Source of the DNA: CBDAPE01 sp965198325
Lineage (GTDB): Bacteria; Pseudomonadota; Alphaproteobacteria; UBA828; JAPUJA01
Direction: 5' to 3'
Assembly: GCA_965198325.1 (NCBI GenBank)
Contig: CBDAPE010000017.1
Location: 682,001-746,000, forward strand
Length of the DNA stretch: 64,000 nucleotides
The notes under the pieces: model-generated
The model's database searches: none
Seen by the model: only the letters and a program-made list of their open reading frames with translations
Told to the model about the DNA's origin: nothing
Shown here: piece by piece, positions 37,811 through 47,700 of the stretch
How positions within the stretch are numbered: position 1 is the first letter of the stretch
Layout of the letters: the number at the start of each line of letters is the position of its first letter
Position numbers and translations under genes: made by a program

Positions 37811-38620
37811 ATGAGCGAAGGACGGCTATCGGGCAAGGTCGCGATTGTGACCGGCGCAGGACAGGGTATCGGCGAAGGCATCGCAAGAGTGTTTGCCGCC
37901 GAGGGGGCGTCGGTCGTGGTCGCGACGCGAACGGAGAAATCCGGTCAGGCGACGGTGGACGCGATCATGAAGGCGGGCGGCGACGCCATACTAATCACGG
38001 TCGACCTGGGGAGCCGGGCTGCGTGCGAAGCGATGGTCGCGGATAGTCTGGCGGCCTATGGCAGGATCGACATCCTGGTGCACAACGCCGCGGTTTATCC
38101 CGTGCATCTGATCGAGGATCTTTCGGACGCCGATCTGGACGCTACGGTGGACGTCAACCTCAAGGCCTGCTTTTGGCTGACCCAGGCGGTGGTTCCGACC
38201 ATGCGCGCCCAAGGCGGCGGCCGCCTCCTGTTTACCTCGTCGGTCACAGGACCCCGTGTCGCCATACCGGGCACGGCTCACTATGCGGCGACGAAAGGCG
38301 CGGTGAACGGCTTCATTCGCACCGCAGCGCTCGAATTCGCGCCGGACAAGATTACCGCGAACGGGGTCGAACCGGGCTTCATCCGCACACCGGCGCTCGA
38401 CGCCTTGGGCGACGCAGAGGCGCTGGCGACCATGGAACGCTATATTCCAGAGGGGTCGATGGGAAAACCGGCCGACATCGCCCACGCCATGCTCTATCTG
38501 GCGTCCGACGAGGCCCACTACGTAACGGGTCAGACCATCGTCGTCGACGGCGGCTCGACGCTGCCCGAAAGCCCGTTCTTCAAGGAAGCCCTGGAAGATG
38601 CCCGCGCCGGAGCCACGTAG
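37811..38620 (+). CDS. SDR-family NAD(P)-dependent oxidoreductase
   Basis: A 269-aa classical SDR: VTGAGQGIGEGIA cofactor motif, HNAAVYPVHL, catalytic Ser in FTSSVTG and YAATKGA. It resembles 3-oxoacyl-ACP reductase-type members. The ATG at 37811 follows GGGAGG; an upstream ATG at 37778 would add 11 residues. Probably co-transcribed with the methyltransferase gene. It is convergent with the giant kinase gene that follows. Confidence 0.92.
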   Translation: MSEGRLSGKVAIVTGAGQGIGEGIARVFAAEGASVVVATRTEKSGQATVDAIMKAGGDAILITVDLGSRAACEAMVADSLAAYGRIDILVHNAAVYPVHLIEDLSDADLDATVDVNLKACFWLTQAVVPTMRAQGGGRLLFTSSVTGPRVAIPGTAHYAATKGAVNGFIRTAALEFAPDKITANGVEPGFIRTPALDALGDAEALATMERYIPEGSMGKPADIAHAMLYLASDEAHYVTGQTIVVDGGSTLPESPFFKEALEDARAGAT

Positions 38621-38647
38621 GCGGCCCCACGCCACGACGGGTCGCAC

Positions 38648-40507
38648 TTAACCGGCGGTCAGCTCATCTCCGGCGGTGGCCGGTGCAGTCACTCCGAGAC
38701 TGTCGCGAAGAGCCCGGGCGAGGTCCGCCCGCCGGACAGGTTTGCCCAGAACCGGCGGCACATGGCCGGCCTCGTCGGCGAGACCGATCGTCGGGTCCTG
38801 TGCCGCGTAGCCGGTCATGAAGATCACCGGCATCGCCGGGCGAAGATGGCGAGCCCCCAGGGCCAGCTCATTGCCGCCCAACCCGGGCAGAATCACGTCG
38901 GTCAACATGAGGTCGACCCGCTGTTCTCCGACCAGAACCTCAAGCGCGGCATCGCCGTTCGCCGCCTCGATGACGGTGTAATTCAACGACTCGAGCATTT
39001 CGCCCGTGACGCTGCGCAAGTTGTCGTCGTTTTCCACGAAGAGAATGGTCTCGCCTTGGCCCAGGGAAATCGGGCCCGGCAGCTTCACTTTCTGGACCGG
39101 CGCCAGGGCTGCGGAGACAGGAAGATAAAGCGCGACCGTCGTTCCGTGTCTTGGCTCGCTTGTAATCGTCACGTCACCGCCCGACTGCCGGACGAACCCA
39201 TAGATCATGCTGAGACCCAACCCGGTGCCTTGTCCCGTCTCCTTGGTTGTGAAAAACGGCTCAAACGCGCGATCGGCGATGTCGGGGGTCATGCCCGTTC
39301 CGTCGTCGCTGACGGAAAGCGCGACATAACGGCCCGGGGGGACGCCGGAGGCGAGCGAGTCGACCAGTTTTACGTCGATCTCCTCGGTCTCGATGGTCAG
39401 GGACCCGCCATGAGGCATTGCGTCGCGCGCGTTGATCGCGAGATTCAGCAGTGCGCTTTGAAGCTGGCTGGGATCGATCAGGGCGGCGGCAATATCATTG
39501 CCGCGCCGGGTTTCGATTTTGATTGGCGCGCCCAGGGTATGACGCAACATTTCGGTCATGCCGACGACCAGGTCGTTGAGATCCGTGGCGCGGGGCTGCA
39601 GCGCCCGGCGGCGGGAGAAGGCGAGCAGGAATTCGATCAGTTCGGCGCCCCGATTTGCGGCACTGAGAATCGCGTGGGTGCGCGACTGGAGCTTTTCCTC
39701 TCCCGCGAGCGCCTGGGCGAGCAGCTCGGCATTGCCGAGCACGATCGAGAGAAGATTATTGAAATCATGGGCCATGCCGCCCGTCAGTTGGCCGACGGCC
39801 TCCATCTTCTGAGATTGGCGCAGCGCCTCTTCGGCCTTACGCTGCTCGGTCACGTCGTCGAGCACGAACAAGACGCGGGACCAATCCGCGCGGTATTTCG
39901 AAGGGATGAACCCCTGTTCGTGGACGACGATCTTGCTGTCGTCGAACTTCTCCTCGATGAACTCGACATTGACGAAATCACGTTCGGCAATGAACGCGAG
40001 AAGCTGGTCCCTGAACGCCCCGAGCTCATCCGGGTTTCGCCAGCTGACCTGCGCGTCCTCGATAAGCTCTTCGACGGACGGTGCGTCGAAGATATCGACC
40101 ACCGCCTGGCTGACCTCGAGAACTTCAGCCGATTTATGGAATTCCCGCAGCTCGTCGGGGTTTTTTTCGAGGTAGCCTGACCAATCGGTAACCCCCGAAA
40201 TGCGAAGTCGATCGACCCGGACCTTGATCGCCGACCAATCCTCGACCCAGATCGCTGCCGGAGACTCGTGAAATATTTCCCGGTAACGCGCCTCGCTTTC
40301 GCGGAGCGCCGTTTCCGCGCGGCGCTGGTCGGTGACATCCTCGATGGTGATGACGACGCGAGACCAGTCGTCGCCGTATTTGGCGGGCAGGTTGGCCCGC
40401 TCGCGAACGAGGATGGGGCGGTTTTCGAAGTCGGTGTCGATAAATTCAGACTCGTGGTGAAAGTCTTTATGGAGAAAGGCGAGCAGGGTGTCGCGGAACG
40501 CTTCCAA
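38648..40507 (-). CDS. Kinase B, C-terminal segment: module 7 end, module 8, HisKA-HATPase-REC
   Basis: A 619-codon open segment starting in module 7 with module 8 intact, then HisKA, HATPase_c and a receiver domain with the phosphorylatable Asp in MLTDVILPG. It would be a working kinase-receiver output unit if it is translated from an internal start (ATG at 40507, no clear SD). The 5' end is defined only by the frameshift at 40604, so the true gene does not begin here. The module 8 copy has a slightly changed IKVRVDRLRISGVTDW segment. Confidence 0.6.
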   Translation of the reverse strand: MEAFRDTLLAFLHKDFHHESEFIDTDFENRPILVRERANLPAKYGDDWSRVVITIEDVTDQRRAETALRESEARYREIFHESPAAIWVEDWSAIKVRVDRLRISGVTDWSGYLEKNPDELREFHKSAEVLEVSQAVVDIFDAPSVEELIEDAQVSWRNPDELGAFRDQLLAFIAERDFVNVEFIEEKFDDSKIVVHEQGFIPSKYRADWSRVLFVLDDVTEQRKAEEALRQSQKMEAVGQLTGGMAHDFNNLLSIVLGNAELLAQALAGEEKLQSRTHAILSAANRGAELIEFLLAFSRRRALQPRATDLNDLVVGMTEMLRHTLGAPIKIETRRGNDIAAALIDPSQLQSALLNLAINARDAMPHGGSLTIETEEIDVKLVDSLASGVPPGRYVALSVSDDGTGMTPDIADRAFEPFFTTKETGQGTGLGLSMIYGFVRQSGGDVTITSEPRHGTTVALYLPVSAALAPVQKVKLPGPISLGQGETILFVENDDNLRSVTGEMLESLNYTVIEAANGDAALEVLVGEQRVDLMLTDVILPGLGGNELALGARHLRPAMPVIFMTGYAAQDPTIGLADEAGHVPPVLGKPVRRADLARALRDSLGVTAPATAGDELTAG

Positions 40508-40554
40508 TTCCTCGGCTGTTCGAGCACCGCGTTTGACGTCCTGACGGACAGCGT

Positions 40555-41415
40555 CTACCGATGGCGCGCGGTAAATCCTTCCCGCCGCCTCACTGACCTC
40601 GACGGTTCAACGAGTTGGTCGAGTTCGAGCAGGGCTTCTGGTGTTCTCTCAAAATAGGCGGGCCAGTCGGCAATTCCGGATGCGGCGAGCTCGTCGAGGC
40701 GGGTTTTGACCTCGCTCCAATCGTCAACCCAGATGGCCGCCGGCGATTCGTCGAAGATCTCGCGGTATTTGGATTCGCTGGCGCGCAACGCCGCCTCGGT
40801 GCTGCGCTGTTCCGTGACGTCCTCGATCGAATACAGCACGCGGAACCAGTTGGATTCGTAGCGGGCCGGAATCGTTGCACATTCCCGGATGAGAATCGAA
40901 CGGTCGTCATGGGTCGTATCGGTGTATTCCACTTCCGTCGTCAGTTGGCCGTCGAGAAAGGCAAGGAGCGTCTTTCCAAAGGCGTCGAGCTCTTCGGAAT
41001 TTTCCAAGGGGTCCAGAGACGCGTCCACGAGCTCCGTAGGCGAGTCCGCCCCGTAAAGATCGGCGGCGGCCTGGCTGATTTCCACGATTTTGGCGAGCCT
41101 GAAGAGCTCGGCAAGTGTCTCCCTGTGGGTCGAGAGGTAGCCGGGCCAGTCCGAGATGCCGGTCGCCGTGAGCTCGTCCAGCCGCGCTTTGACGGCGCTC
41201 CAGTCCTCCTCCCACAGCGCGGCCGGGGAATCGTGAAAGATCTCACGATAACGTTCTTCGTTGCCTCGAAGTGCGGCCTCGGCGCGGCGTTGCTCGGTGA
41301 CGTCCTCGATCGAGATCAGGACGCGAGACCAGTTGTCGCTATATTGCTTCGGGATCGACGCCTGCTCGGAAATCACGATGGCGCGACCGTCGAAGGTTTC
41401 GTCGGGATATTCCAC
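40555..41415 (-). CDS. Kinase B middle segment: module 5 end, module 6 and part of module 7
   Basis: A 286-codon segment bounded upstream by the TAG at 41554 and ended by the frameshift at 40604, after which the frame runs only to a TAG at 40555. The frame shown is in phase with module 7 up to ELDQLVE, then becomes non-homologous (PSRSVRRREGFTARHR). In the alternative frame the text resumes as VEVSEAAGRIYRAPS, exactly the sister-module sequence. The ATG at 41415 lies within the module and is not a likely native start. Confidence 0.45.
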   Translation of the reverse strand: MEYPDETFDGRAIVISEQASIPKQYSDNWSRVLISIEDVTEQRRAEAALRGNEERYREIFHDSPAALWEEDWSAVKARLDELTATGISDWPGYLSTHRETLAELFRLAKIVEISQAAADLYGADSPTELVDASLDPLENSEELDAFGKTLLAFLDGQLTTEVEYTDTTHDDRSILIRECATIPARYESNWFRVLYSIEDVTEQRSTEAALRASESKYREIFDESPAAIWVDDWSEVKTRLDELAASGIADWPAYFERTPEALLELDQLVEPSRSVRRREGFTARHR

Positions 41416-41553
41416 AGCGGTCTCGACGGCACCGGCCGCCAGGGCGAGGATCTGATCCTTGAAGGCGGCGACTTCGGATTCGCTTCGCCAGCTTTCCTCG
41501 ATGGTACCGATAAAGACGTCGATTGACGGTGCAGCGTAGATGTCTGCCGCCGC

Positions 41554-43482
41554 CTAGCTGATTTCGACGATTTCCGCGAGCTCAAAACATTCGACGACGG
41601 CGTCGGGATGCACTTCGAAATACGCGGCGAAATCGGTCACGCCGCCGGTCGCGATCTCGCTCAAGCGCCGTTTAACCGGCGACCAGTCCTCGATCCAGAT
41701 TGCCGATGGCGATTCGTTGAAGATTTCGCGGTATTTCGCTTCGCTCGCGCGCAAGGAGGTTTCCGCTTGACGTTGTTCGGTAACGTCCTCGAGAGAGTAG
41801 AGGACGCGCGACCAGTCGTGCCGGTTGGTGTGCGGGACATTGACCCGGTGCAATACCTGGAGAGCGTGGCCATCTTCATGTCTGCCCAGGATTTCGAGCT
41901 CAAAGTTCCAACTGCCAGCCAAAAAGGCGATAAGAACATCACGAAATCCGTCGAGCGCGTTGTCGTCCCGCCAGTCCTCTTCATCGATCAAGGTTGGCAA
42001 CTCGTCGGCTGAACCAAGCCCGTAAATATCGACCGCCGCCTGGCTGATTTCGAGGGTTCGACCCAGCCGGAACAGTTCGATCAAGACATCCCGATTGGCC
42101 TCGAAATAGCCGGGCCAATCGGCGACCTCGGTGGCGACGATTTCATCGATCCGCCGTTTAATCGCGGACCAGTCTTCCTCCATGATGGCGGCGGGCGAAT
42201 CACGAAAAATTTCGCGGTATCGGGCTTCGCTCTCGCGCAATGCACCGTCCGCCTGCCGATTATCCGTGACGTCCTCGATTACGTACAATACCCGAGACCA
42301 GGTGTCCTGGTGGGCCGCTGGGATAACGATCCGACAGTTCACGAGGATATGCCGGCCGTCGGCGGCGTCGGTCCAGATATCGCATTCGTACGCGAACCGG
42401 CCGTCGAGAAAAGCAAGCACGGTGTTGCGGAGACTCTCAATCTCGCTGGGGTTGGCCCAATCGGCCGCGGTCGCCCGTTCGGCCACGTCGCGCGAAGGCC
42501 AGCCGAAAATATCGAGCGCGGCCTGGCTGATCTCCTTTTCCATCCCCAGATCGTACAATTCCCGCAGCAGGGTGCGGTGGTCTTGCAGGTAGCCTGCCCA
42601 GTCGGTCACGCCGGTTGCCGCGATCTCATCGAGCCGAGCCTTGATTGCGGACCAGTCCTCCTCCCAAATCGCGGACGGCGATTCGTTAAAGATCTCGCGA
42701 TAGCGCGCCTCGCTCTCTCGCAGCGCCTGTTCGGCGTTCACTTGGGCGGTATCGTCTTCGACGGTTACGATGACCCGTGACCAATCGTTCCGGCCCTCGG
42801 GCAGGATATGGACAATATTGCGCATGACGATTTCGCGCCCGTCGAACGTCTTCTCCCGGCATAGAAAGGGAACGTGGGCGTCCCCGCAGGCAACAGCTGC
42901 CAGCATGCCCGCAAAGGCTTCGAGATCGTCGAAGCGGTCGAATTCGGCTGAAGCCTCGAGAAGCGCGTCCATGTCGGGAGCATTGTAGATTTCGGCCGTC
43001 GTCTGGTTGACGTCGAGAACTTCGATGGTGTTGTAGAACTCCAACACGACATCCGGGTGGTCGGCGAAATAGCTCTCGAAGTCGGTTACGCCGTCGTCCC
43101 GAAGCTTGTCGATTATCGGCTTCGCGGCCGACCAATCCTCCTCCCAGATTGAAATCGGCGTGTTATCGAAGATACCGCGATAGCGCGCCGCACTCTCGCG
43201 CATGGCCTCGGCCGCCTGGTAGCGCGCCGAGACGTCCTGGGCGATGAAAAAGGCCCTCAGGGGCTTGCCGTCGGGGTCGCATTCGACCTCCGCCATCTCG
43301 TGAAGGTGGCGCTCTACACCATTTGGCGGGGTGAAACGGTATTCGACTGAATAGGGTGCACCCTCGGAAATTGCCTGGTCGAACGCGGTTTCGAACGCCC
43401 GCCGGTCCTCGGGGTGAATGTGATCGAGAAAGGCGCTATGTTCGTCGCTGTAAAGGTTGGCAGAATCCGGCGTAAAGCCCAT
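41554..43482 (-). CDS. Kinase B middle segment: PAS-PAC, modules 2 to 5
   Basis: A 642-codon segment between the TAG at 43504 and the TAG at 41554. It begins with a classical PAS-PAC domain (GFTPDSANLY...HPEDRRAFETAF...DVSARYQAAEAM), then three full modules and most of a fourth. The ATG at 43482 sits 7 codons after the TAG. The segment contains no kinase domain, so on its own it would be a sensory fragment. Ends at the nonsense codon in VEIS-stop-AAADIY. Confidence 0.5.
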   Translation of the reverse strand: MGFTPDSANLYSDEHSAFLDHIHPEDRRAFETAFDQAISEGAPYSVEYRFTPPNGVERHLHEMAEVECDPDGKPLRAFFIAQDVSARYQAAEAMRESAARYRGIFDNTPISIWEEDWSAAKPIIDKLRDDGVTDFESYFADHPDVVLEFYNTIEVLDVNQTTAEIYNAPDMDALLEASAEFDRFDDLEAFAGMLAAVACGDAHVPFLCREKTFDGREIVMRNIVHILPEGRNDWSRVIVTVEDDTAQVNAEQALRESEARYREIFNESPSAIWEEDWSAIKARLDEIAATGVTDWAGYLQDHRTLLRELYDLGMEKEISQAALDIFGWPSRDVAERATAADWANPSEIESLRNTVLAFLDGRFAYECDIWTDAADGRHILVNCRIVIPAAHQDTWSRVLYVIEDVTDNRQADGALRESEARYREIFRDSPAAIMEEDWSAIKRRIDEIVATEVADWPGYFEANRDVLIELFRLGRTLEISQAAVDIYGLGSADELPTLIDEEDWRDDNALDGFRDVLIAFLAGSWNFELEILGRHEDGHALQVLHRVNVPHTNRHDWSRVLYSLEDVTEQRQAETSLRASEAKYREIFNESPSAIWIEDWSPVKRRLSEIATGGVTDFAAYFEVHPDAVVECFELAEIVEIS

Positions 43483-43503
43483 GATCTGGACGAAACCCTC
43501 TTC

Positions 43504-44133
43504 CTAGGTGATCCTTTCGTCGCTCAGATCGACCATCCAGCTGCAGACTCCGGCGGCCCGCTGGGCCTGCAGGAGATTGGTCCGGCTCTGGCGGAGCGCG
43601 ACGGTCGCACGCTCGCGGTCGGTGACGTTTTCGATCGTAAAATAGACCCGGGACCAGTCGTCCCGGCAGGCGGTCGGAACGCCGATCCGGTTTCGCACGT
43701 AAAGCGGCTTGCCATCGAACGTCTTGGTGGCGACGATGTTTTCGGGCTCGAAGTGGTTTCCGAGAAACGCCAGAACCGTGTTCCGGAAGCCGTCAAGCTC
43801 GCTGTTGTTCTTCCAGGCCTCTGCGACGTGATCTTTGAGCCACTCGAGCGACGGGGCGCGAAAGACGTCCACCGCCGCCTGACTGACGTCGATGAGGCGG
43901 CTCAGGTCATATAGCTCGATCAGGCTCTCGGGATGGCCTGCGAAGTAACCGCTCCAGTCGGCCTTGCTCTCGATCGCGACGTCGTTCAGGCACGCCTTGA
44001 TCGTGGACCAATCTTCGAGCCAGATCGCGATCGGCGATTCGGTGAAGATCTCGCGCGCCAATCGGTCAGAACCGGCTGAACCCGAGCCCGGACCGGCGGT
44101 CGTATCACGTTCGGGCGGTTTGCGCTCGGTCAT
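43504..44133 (-). CDS. Kinase B N-terminal segment: module 1 and start of PAS-PAC
   Basis: The 5' end of the kinase B gene: a short disordered, charged N-terminus (MTERKPPERDTTAGPGSGSAGSD), module 1 (EIFTESPIAIWLEDWSTIKACLNDVA...TFDGKPLYVRNRI...DDWSRVYFTIENVT), then LLQAQRAAGVCSWMVDLSDERIT before the TAG. No strong SD precedes the ATG at 44133; a GTG at 44181 would add 16 residues. RidA lies just upstream on the same strand. Confidence 0.5.
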   Translation of the reverse strand: MTERKPPERDTTAGPGSGSAGSDRLAREIFTESPIAIWLEDWSTIKACLNDVAIESKADWSGYFAGHPESLIELYDLSRLIDVSQAAVDVFRAPSLEWLKDHVAEAWKNNSELDGFRNTVLAFLGNHFEPENIVATKTFDGKPLYVRNRIGVPTACRDDWSRVYFTIENVTDRERATVALRQSRTNLLQAQRAAGVCSWMVDLSDERIT

Positions 44134-44266
44134 GGTTTCACAACATCGTCTCGGTCGGTCCGGAGAGAACTCACCCTGCACGAATTTTTCTAAAATTTCC
44201 TAATCATCAGTCGCCTCATTCCGGACCGGCCGTATCGCGTGTTTTTTTGTTGTCGGCGCAGCCCTC

Positions 44267-44680
44267 TCATTCGACGGGCACCACGGCGATCACATCGATC
44301 TCGAACAGCATGCCGTCTTCCGCGAGGCGGGGGACCGGGATGAGCGTGCTGGCCGGCTTGCGATTGCCCCACATGGCGTCGACCTGGGCGCTCAGGACGG
44401 GAAGCTTGGCCTCGGTGTGATCGACGATCAGCACGTTAATCTTGACCACCTGATCCGGCCGCGCACCCACCGCAGCCAGCGCGACGCGAAGATTGATGAA
44501 GCTCTGCTCGATCTGGCCTTCGAAATCGTCGGAAACCAGGACGCCGTCGGCTTTTGCCCCAATTTGGCCAGAGACGAATACCAGCCGGTATCCCGCGGGC
44601 ACGGCGACGACTTGTGTAAAGTGATCGGCATAGTCCGCCAGGTCCGGCGGATTGATGAATTCGACACGATCATCGGCCAT
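44267..44680 (-). CDS. RidA/YjgF/YER057c/UK114-family protein
   Basis: A 137-aa RidA-superfamily protein: N-terminal INPPDLADYADHFTQVVAVPAGYRLVFVSGQIGA, then QIEQSFINLRVALAAVGARPDQVVKINVLI and the C-terminal PASTLIPVPRLAEDGMLFEIDVIAVV. The family trimers deaminate or scavenge reactive enamine/imine intermediates. The usual R-x-P-x-R type Arg before the C-terminal strand is replaced by S-T-L-I-P, so it belongs to a divergent subgroup. AAGGGGG lies 6 nt before the ATG at 44680. It lies between the two giant kinase genes on the same strand; any signalling link is inference. Confidence 0.88.
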   Translation of the reverse strand: MADDRVEFINPPDLADYADHFTQVVAVPAGYRLVFVSGQIGAKADGVLVSDDFEGQIEQSFINLRVALAAVGARPDQVVKINVLIVDHTEAKLPVLSAQVDAMWGNRKPASTLIPVPRLAEDGMLFEIDVIAVVPVE

Positions 44681-44760
44681 GGATGGCCCCCTTATAGTGA
44701 AGTGTTCGGTCCGTACGCGGCACTGCCGATCCAAACCATATGACGGAACGCGCGCTCCGC

Positions 44761-47700
44761 CTAACCGGACGGGGATGCCTTCACGCCGTCGAGCGCATCG
44801 CGGAGCGCCCAGGCAAGGATGGTATGGCTGACCGGCTTGTCCAGGATCGTCACCTCTTCGTTGTCGAACCCCGAGGCAGTCTCGACCGCGGTAAAGCCGG
44901 TCATGAAGAGCAGGGGGAGTCCGGGGCGATAGCCGCGCGCCTTGCGTGCGGTCTCGAAGCCGTTGAGACCATCGGGCAGCATGACATCGGAGAGCAGCGG
45001 ATCGACAGGCATCTCGCCCTCAAGCACAGTGAGCGCGGTGGGGCCAGCGTCCGCGGTTATAACCTGATAATCCAGCTCCTCAAGGATCTGGGCGGTGACC
45101 ATTCTGAGTTCCTCATCGTCTTCGACCAGGAGTATGGTCTCCCCCTTGCCCCGGGCCAGGCCGTCGGTTTCCGCCCGGTCGACTTCTTGCGTGTGAACCG
45201 CAGCGAGCGGCAGGTAAAGCGAGACGGTGGTGCCCTGGCCCTGGACGCTTTCCAGCGTGACGTGGCCGCCCGATTGGCGGGCAAAGCCATAGACCATGCT
45301 CAGGCCCAATCCCGTGCCCCGGCCCGTCTCCTTGGTGGTGAAGAACGGCTCGAGCGCGTGGGCGACAACCTCGGACGGCATACCGGTTCCGTTGTCGGAG
45401 ACCAGCACGAGGATGTATTCGCCGGGTTCGATCCCCAATAGCTCGGCACGAGCCGGATCGAAGCTCACTTCTGCCGTGGCGACTGCCAGCGTGCCACCCT
45501 CGGGCATGGCATCGCGAGCGTTGATGGCGAGATTGAGCAGGCTGCTTTCGAGCTGGCTGGAATCGATGAGCGCTTCGCCAAGATCGGGTGCGAGGTGGGT
45601 CCGAATCGTAATGTCGGTTCCCAGGGTGCGTTGCAGGATGCCAATCAGATCCGCGATGAGTTGATTGACGTCGGTGGATTTGGGCTCGAGTTTCTGCCGC
45701 CGGGAAAAGGCGAGAAGACCGTGGGTCAGGTCGGCGCCGCGCCTTGCCGCGCGCTCGATCGCGGCGATCCGGGCGCTTGCCTTCTCGTCGTCGGCGAGTT
45801 TTTCGGACAGCAGTTCCACGTTGCCCAGAACAATGCCCAGCAGATTGTTGAAATCGTGGGCGACGCCGCCGGTGAGATGGCCAACCGCTTCCATTTTCTG
45901 CGCCTGGCGGAGCTGTTCCTCGGTCTCGGTACGTTCGGAGATGTTCTCGACGGCGATAATCAGGCGGGACCAGTCGCCGACGGCCTCGGCGGGTATGTTC
46001 ACCGTAGTCCGAGTGCTGATTACGTTGTTCTGCAGCGTCGTTTGGCTCGCCTCGTAGGAGGTCGGTATATTGCCGACAATCAGGCGGTCCAGCAGTTGGC
46101 CATAGGCCCCAATATCATCGTGAACGGCAAAATTCTTGGCTGCGGCGCGAAGCTGCCTGGCGTTTTCCGCCTCATAGAGTTCAACGGTCATGCGGTTGAA
46201 ATTAGTGACTTCGAAGGTGTGGTAGATCTCCAGGAGGGTTTCACGGTGGTCAGTAAGATAACCCGCCAGATCGTCGACTCCCGCGCGGCGGAATTCTTCG
46301 AGACGCCGTTTGGCTTCCGACCAATCTTCCTCCCAGATCGCGAAGGGCGCGGCCTCAAACAGGCCGCGGTAGCGGGTATCGCTCTCCCGCAAGGCGGCGT
46401 GGGCCTTGGCGCTGGCGGTGACGTCCTCGACGATCATGACGACGGACGACCAGTCGTCCAACGCATCGGGCAGAATATTGACGGTGCTGTGGGTCAGAAT
46501 CTCTTCGCCGCCGAAGGTACGTTCCACGCCGTCGTAGGCCACGCGCGTGGCGCCGTCGGCGATCTCTGCCAGCATATCGCCATAGGCGGTCAGATCGTCA
46601 TAGGTCTCGAAATGGTCGAGCGCGCGCCAGAGTTCGTCCTTGCTCGCCGCACCGTAAAGCTGTATGGTCGCCCGGTTGAACTCGACCACCCGGATAGCGT
46701 CGTAGATCTCCTGGAGTGCATCGGGCTGGTCGCGGAAATAAGCGCGGAAATCCGAAATGCCCTCGGCCCTGAGTCGATCGATCGTCTGCCGGGTCGTGGA
46801 CCAGTCCTCCTCCCATATGGAGAAGGGCGAGCCTTCAAAGAGATCGCGGTAGCGCGTTTCGCTGGAGCGCAATGCGACCTCGGCCCGTTTTCGCTCGGTG
46901 ACGTCTTCGATTGCGAAATAGACACGCGACCAGTCGTCGCGAAAATCCGGCGGGATCGTCACTCGTTCGGCGATGACGAGGCGTTCCTGATCGAAATTGG
47001 CATCCTCGAACTCGACGACAAGCTCGAATCTACCGTCGAGGAAGCTCAGCACTTCACGGCGGAAGGCCGGTAATTCCCTTTGCATCTGTGGATTCGCATC
47101 GGCGGCGGCAAGCAAGGCCTCCTCCGAGGGTGCTCCGAAAATGTCGAGGACTGCCTTGCTGATTTCGACGCCCATGCCAAGTTTGAAAAGCTCAGCCAGT
47201 TCGTTAGGGTGCGTATCGAAGTAGGACGGCCAGTCGGCCACGCCCGAGCGGGCCAGCTCGTCGAGGCGGCGCTTCACGTCCGACCAGTCGTCGATCCACA
47301 GCGCCGTCGGCGAGTCGTTGAAGATCTCGCGGTATCGGGCCTCGCTGGCGCGAAGTGTGGCCTCCGCTTGGCGCTGTTCGGTGACATCCTCCATCGCGTA
47401 GACGACACGCGACCAATCCTCTCGATATTCGGGCGGGACCACCGCCCTGCTGCGGACGATAATCTCCTGGTTTTCATAGTCGATTTCGCGCGCCTCGACG
47501 GTGTGAACCGTCTTGCCCGCGAGCAGTGCCAGCAGCAAGGAGCGAAATGCACCGACTCCGTCCGGGTTACGCCAGTCATCTGCGGAATCTTCGAGCAAGA
47601 CCGCGACACTTGGCGCGCGATAAAGATCGGCGGCCGCCTTGCTGACCTCGACGGGGTGCTGCAGCTTGAAGAGTTCGATGAGAAGACCCGGGTTGGCATC

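Larger units (their letters stand above)
39815..44080 (-). repeat. Array of 8 PAS-like modules (kinase B)
   Basis: Eight coding repeats of ~161 aa (~483 bp) with one interposed PAS-PAC domain. Shared signature per module: YREIF-SPxAIW-EDWS-LDEL-VTDWP-LFRL-VSQAA-IY-APS-AFR-LLAFL-DGR-RVxIP-DWSRVLY-EDVTEQR-AExALR. The approximate boundaries are set at YREIF. Confidence 0.75.
38648..44133 (-). pseudogene. Giant PAS-module-array hybrid histidine kinase B, broken by two stops and one frameshift
   Basis: The reconstructed gene encodes about 1,830 aa: 8 PAS-like modules of ~161 aa with one classical PAS-PAC domain after module 1, then HisKA (AHDFNNLLS), HATPase (NLAINARDAMPHGG, GTGLGLSMIYG) and REC (LTDVILPG, LGKPV). 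Lesions are a TAG at 43504 (between DERIT and EEGFVQ), a TAG at 41554 where sister modules have CAG (EIS-Q-AAADIY), and a 1-nt deletion at 40604 splitting module 7. Every module carries the W(V/E)EDWS...LDEL...DWP...EVSQA signature. The catalytic domains are intact, so either it is a recent pseudogene, the lesions are errors in a repeat region, or the pieces are translated separately. The four open segments follow as separate entries. Confidence 0.75.
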
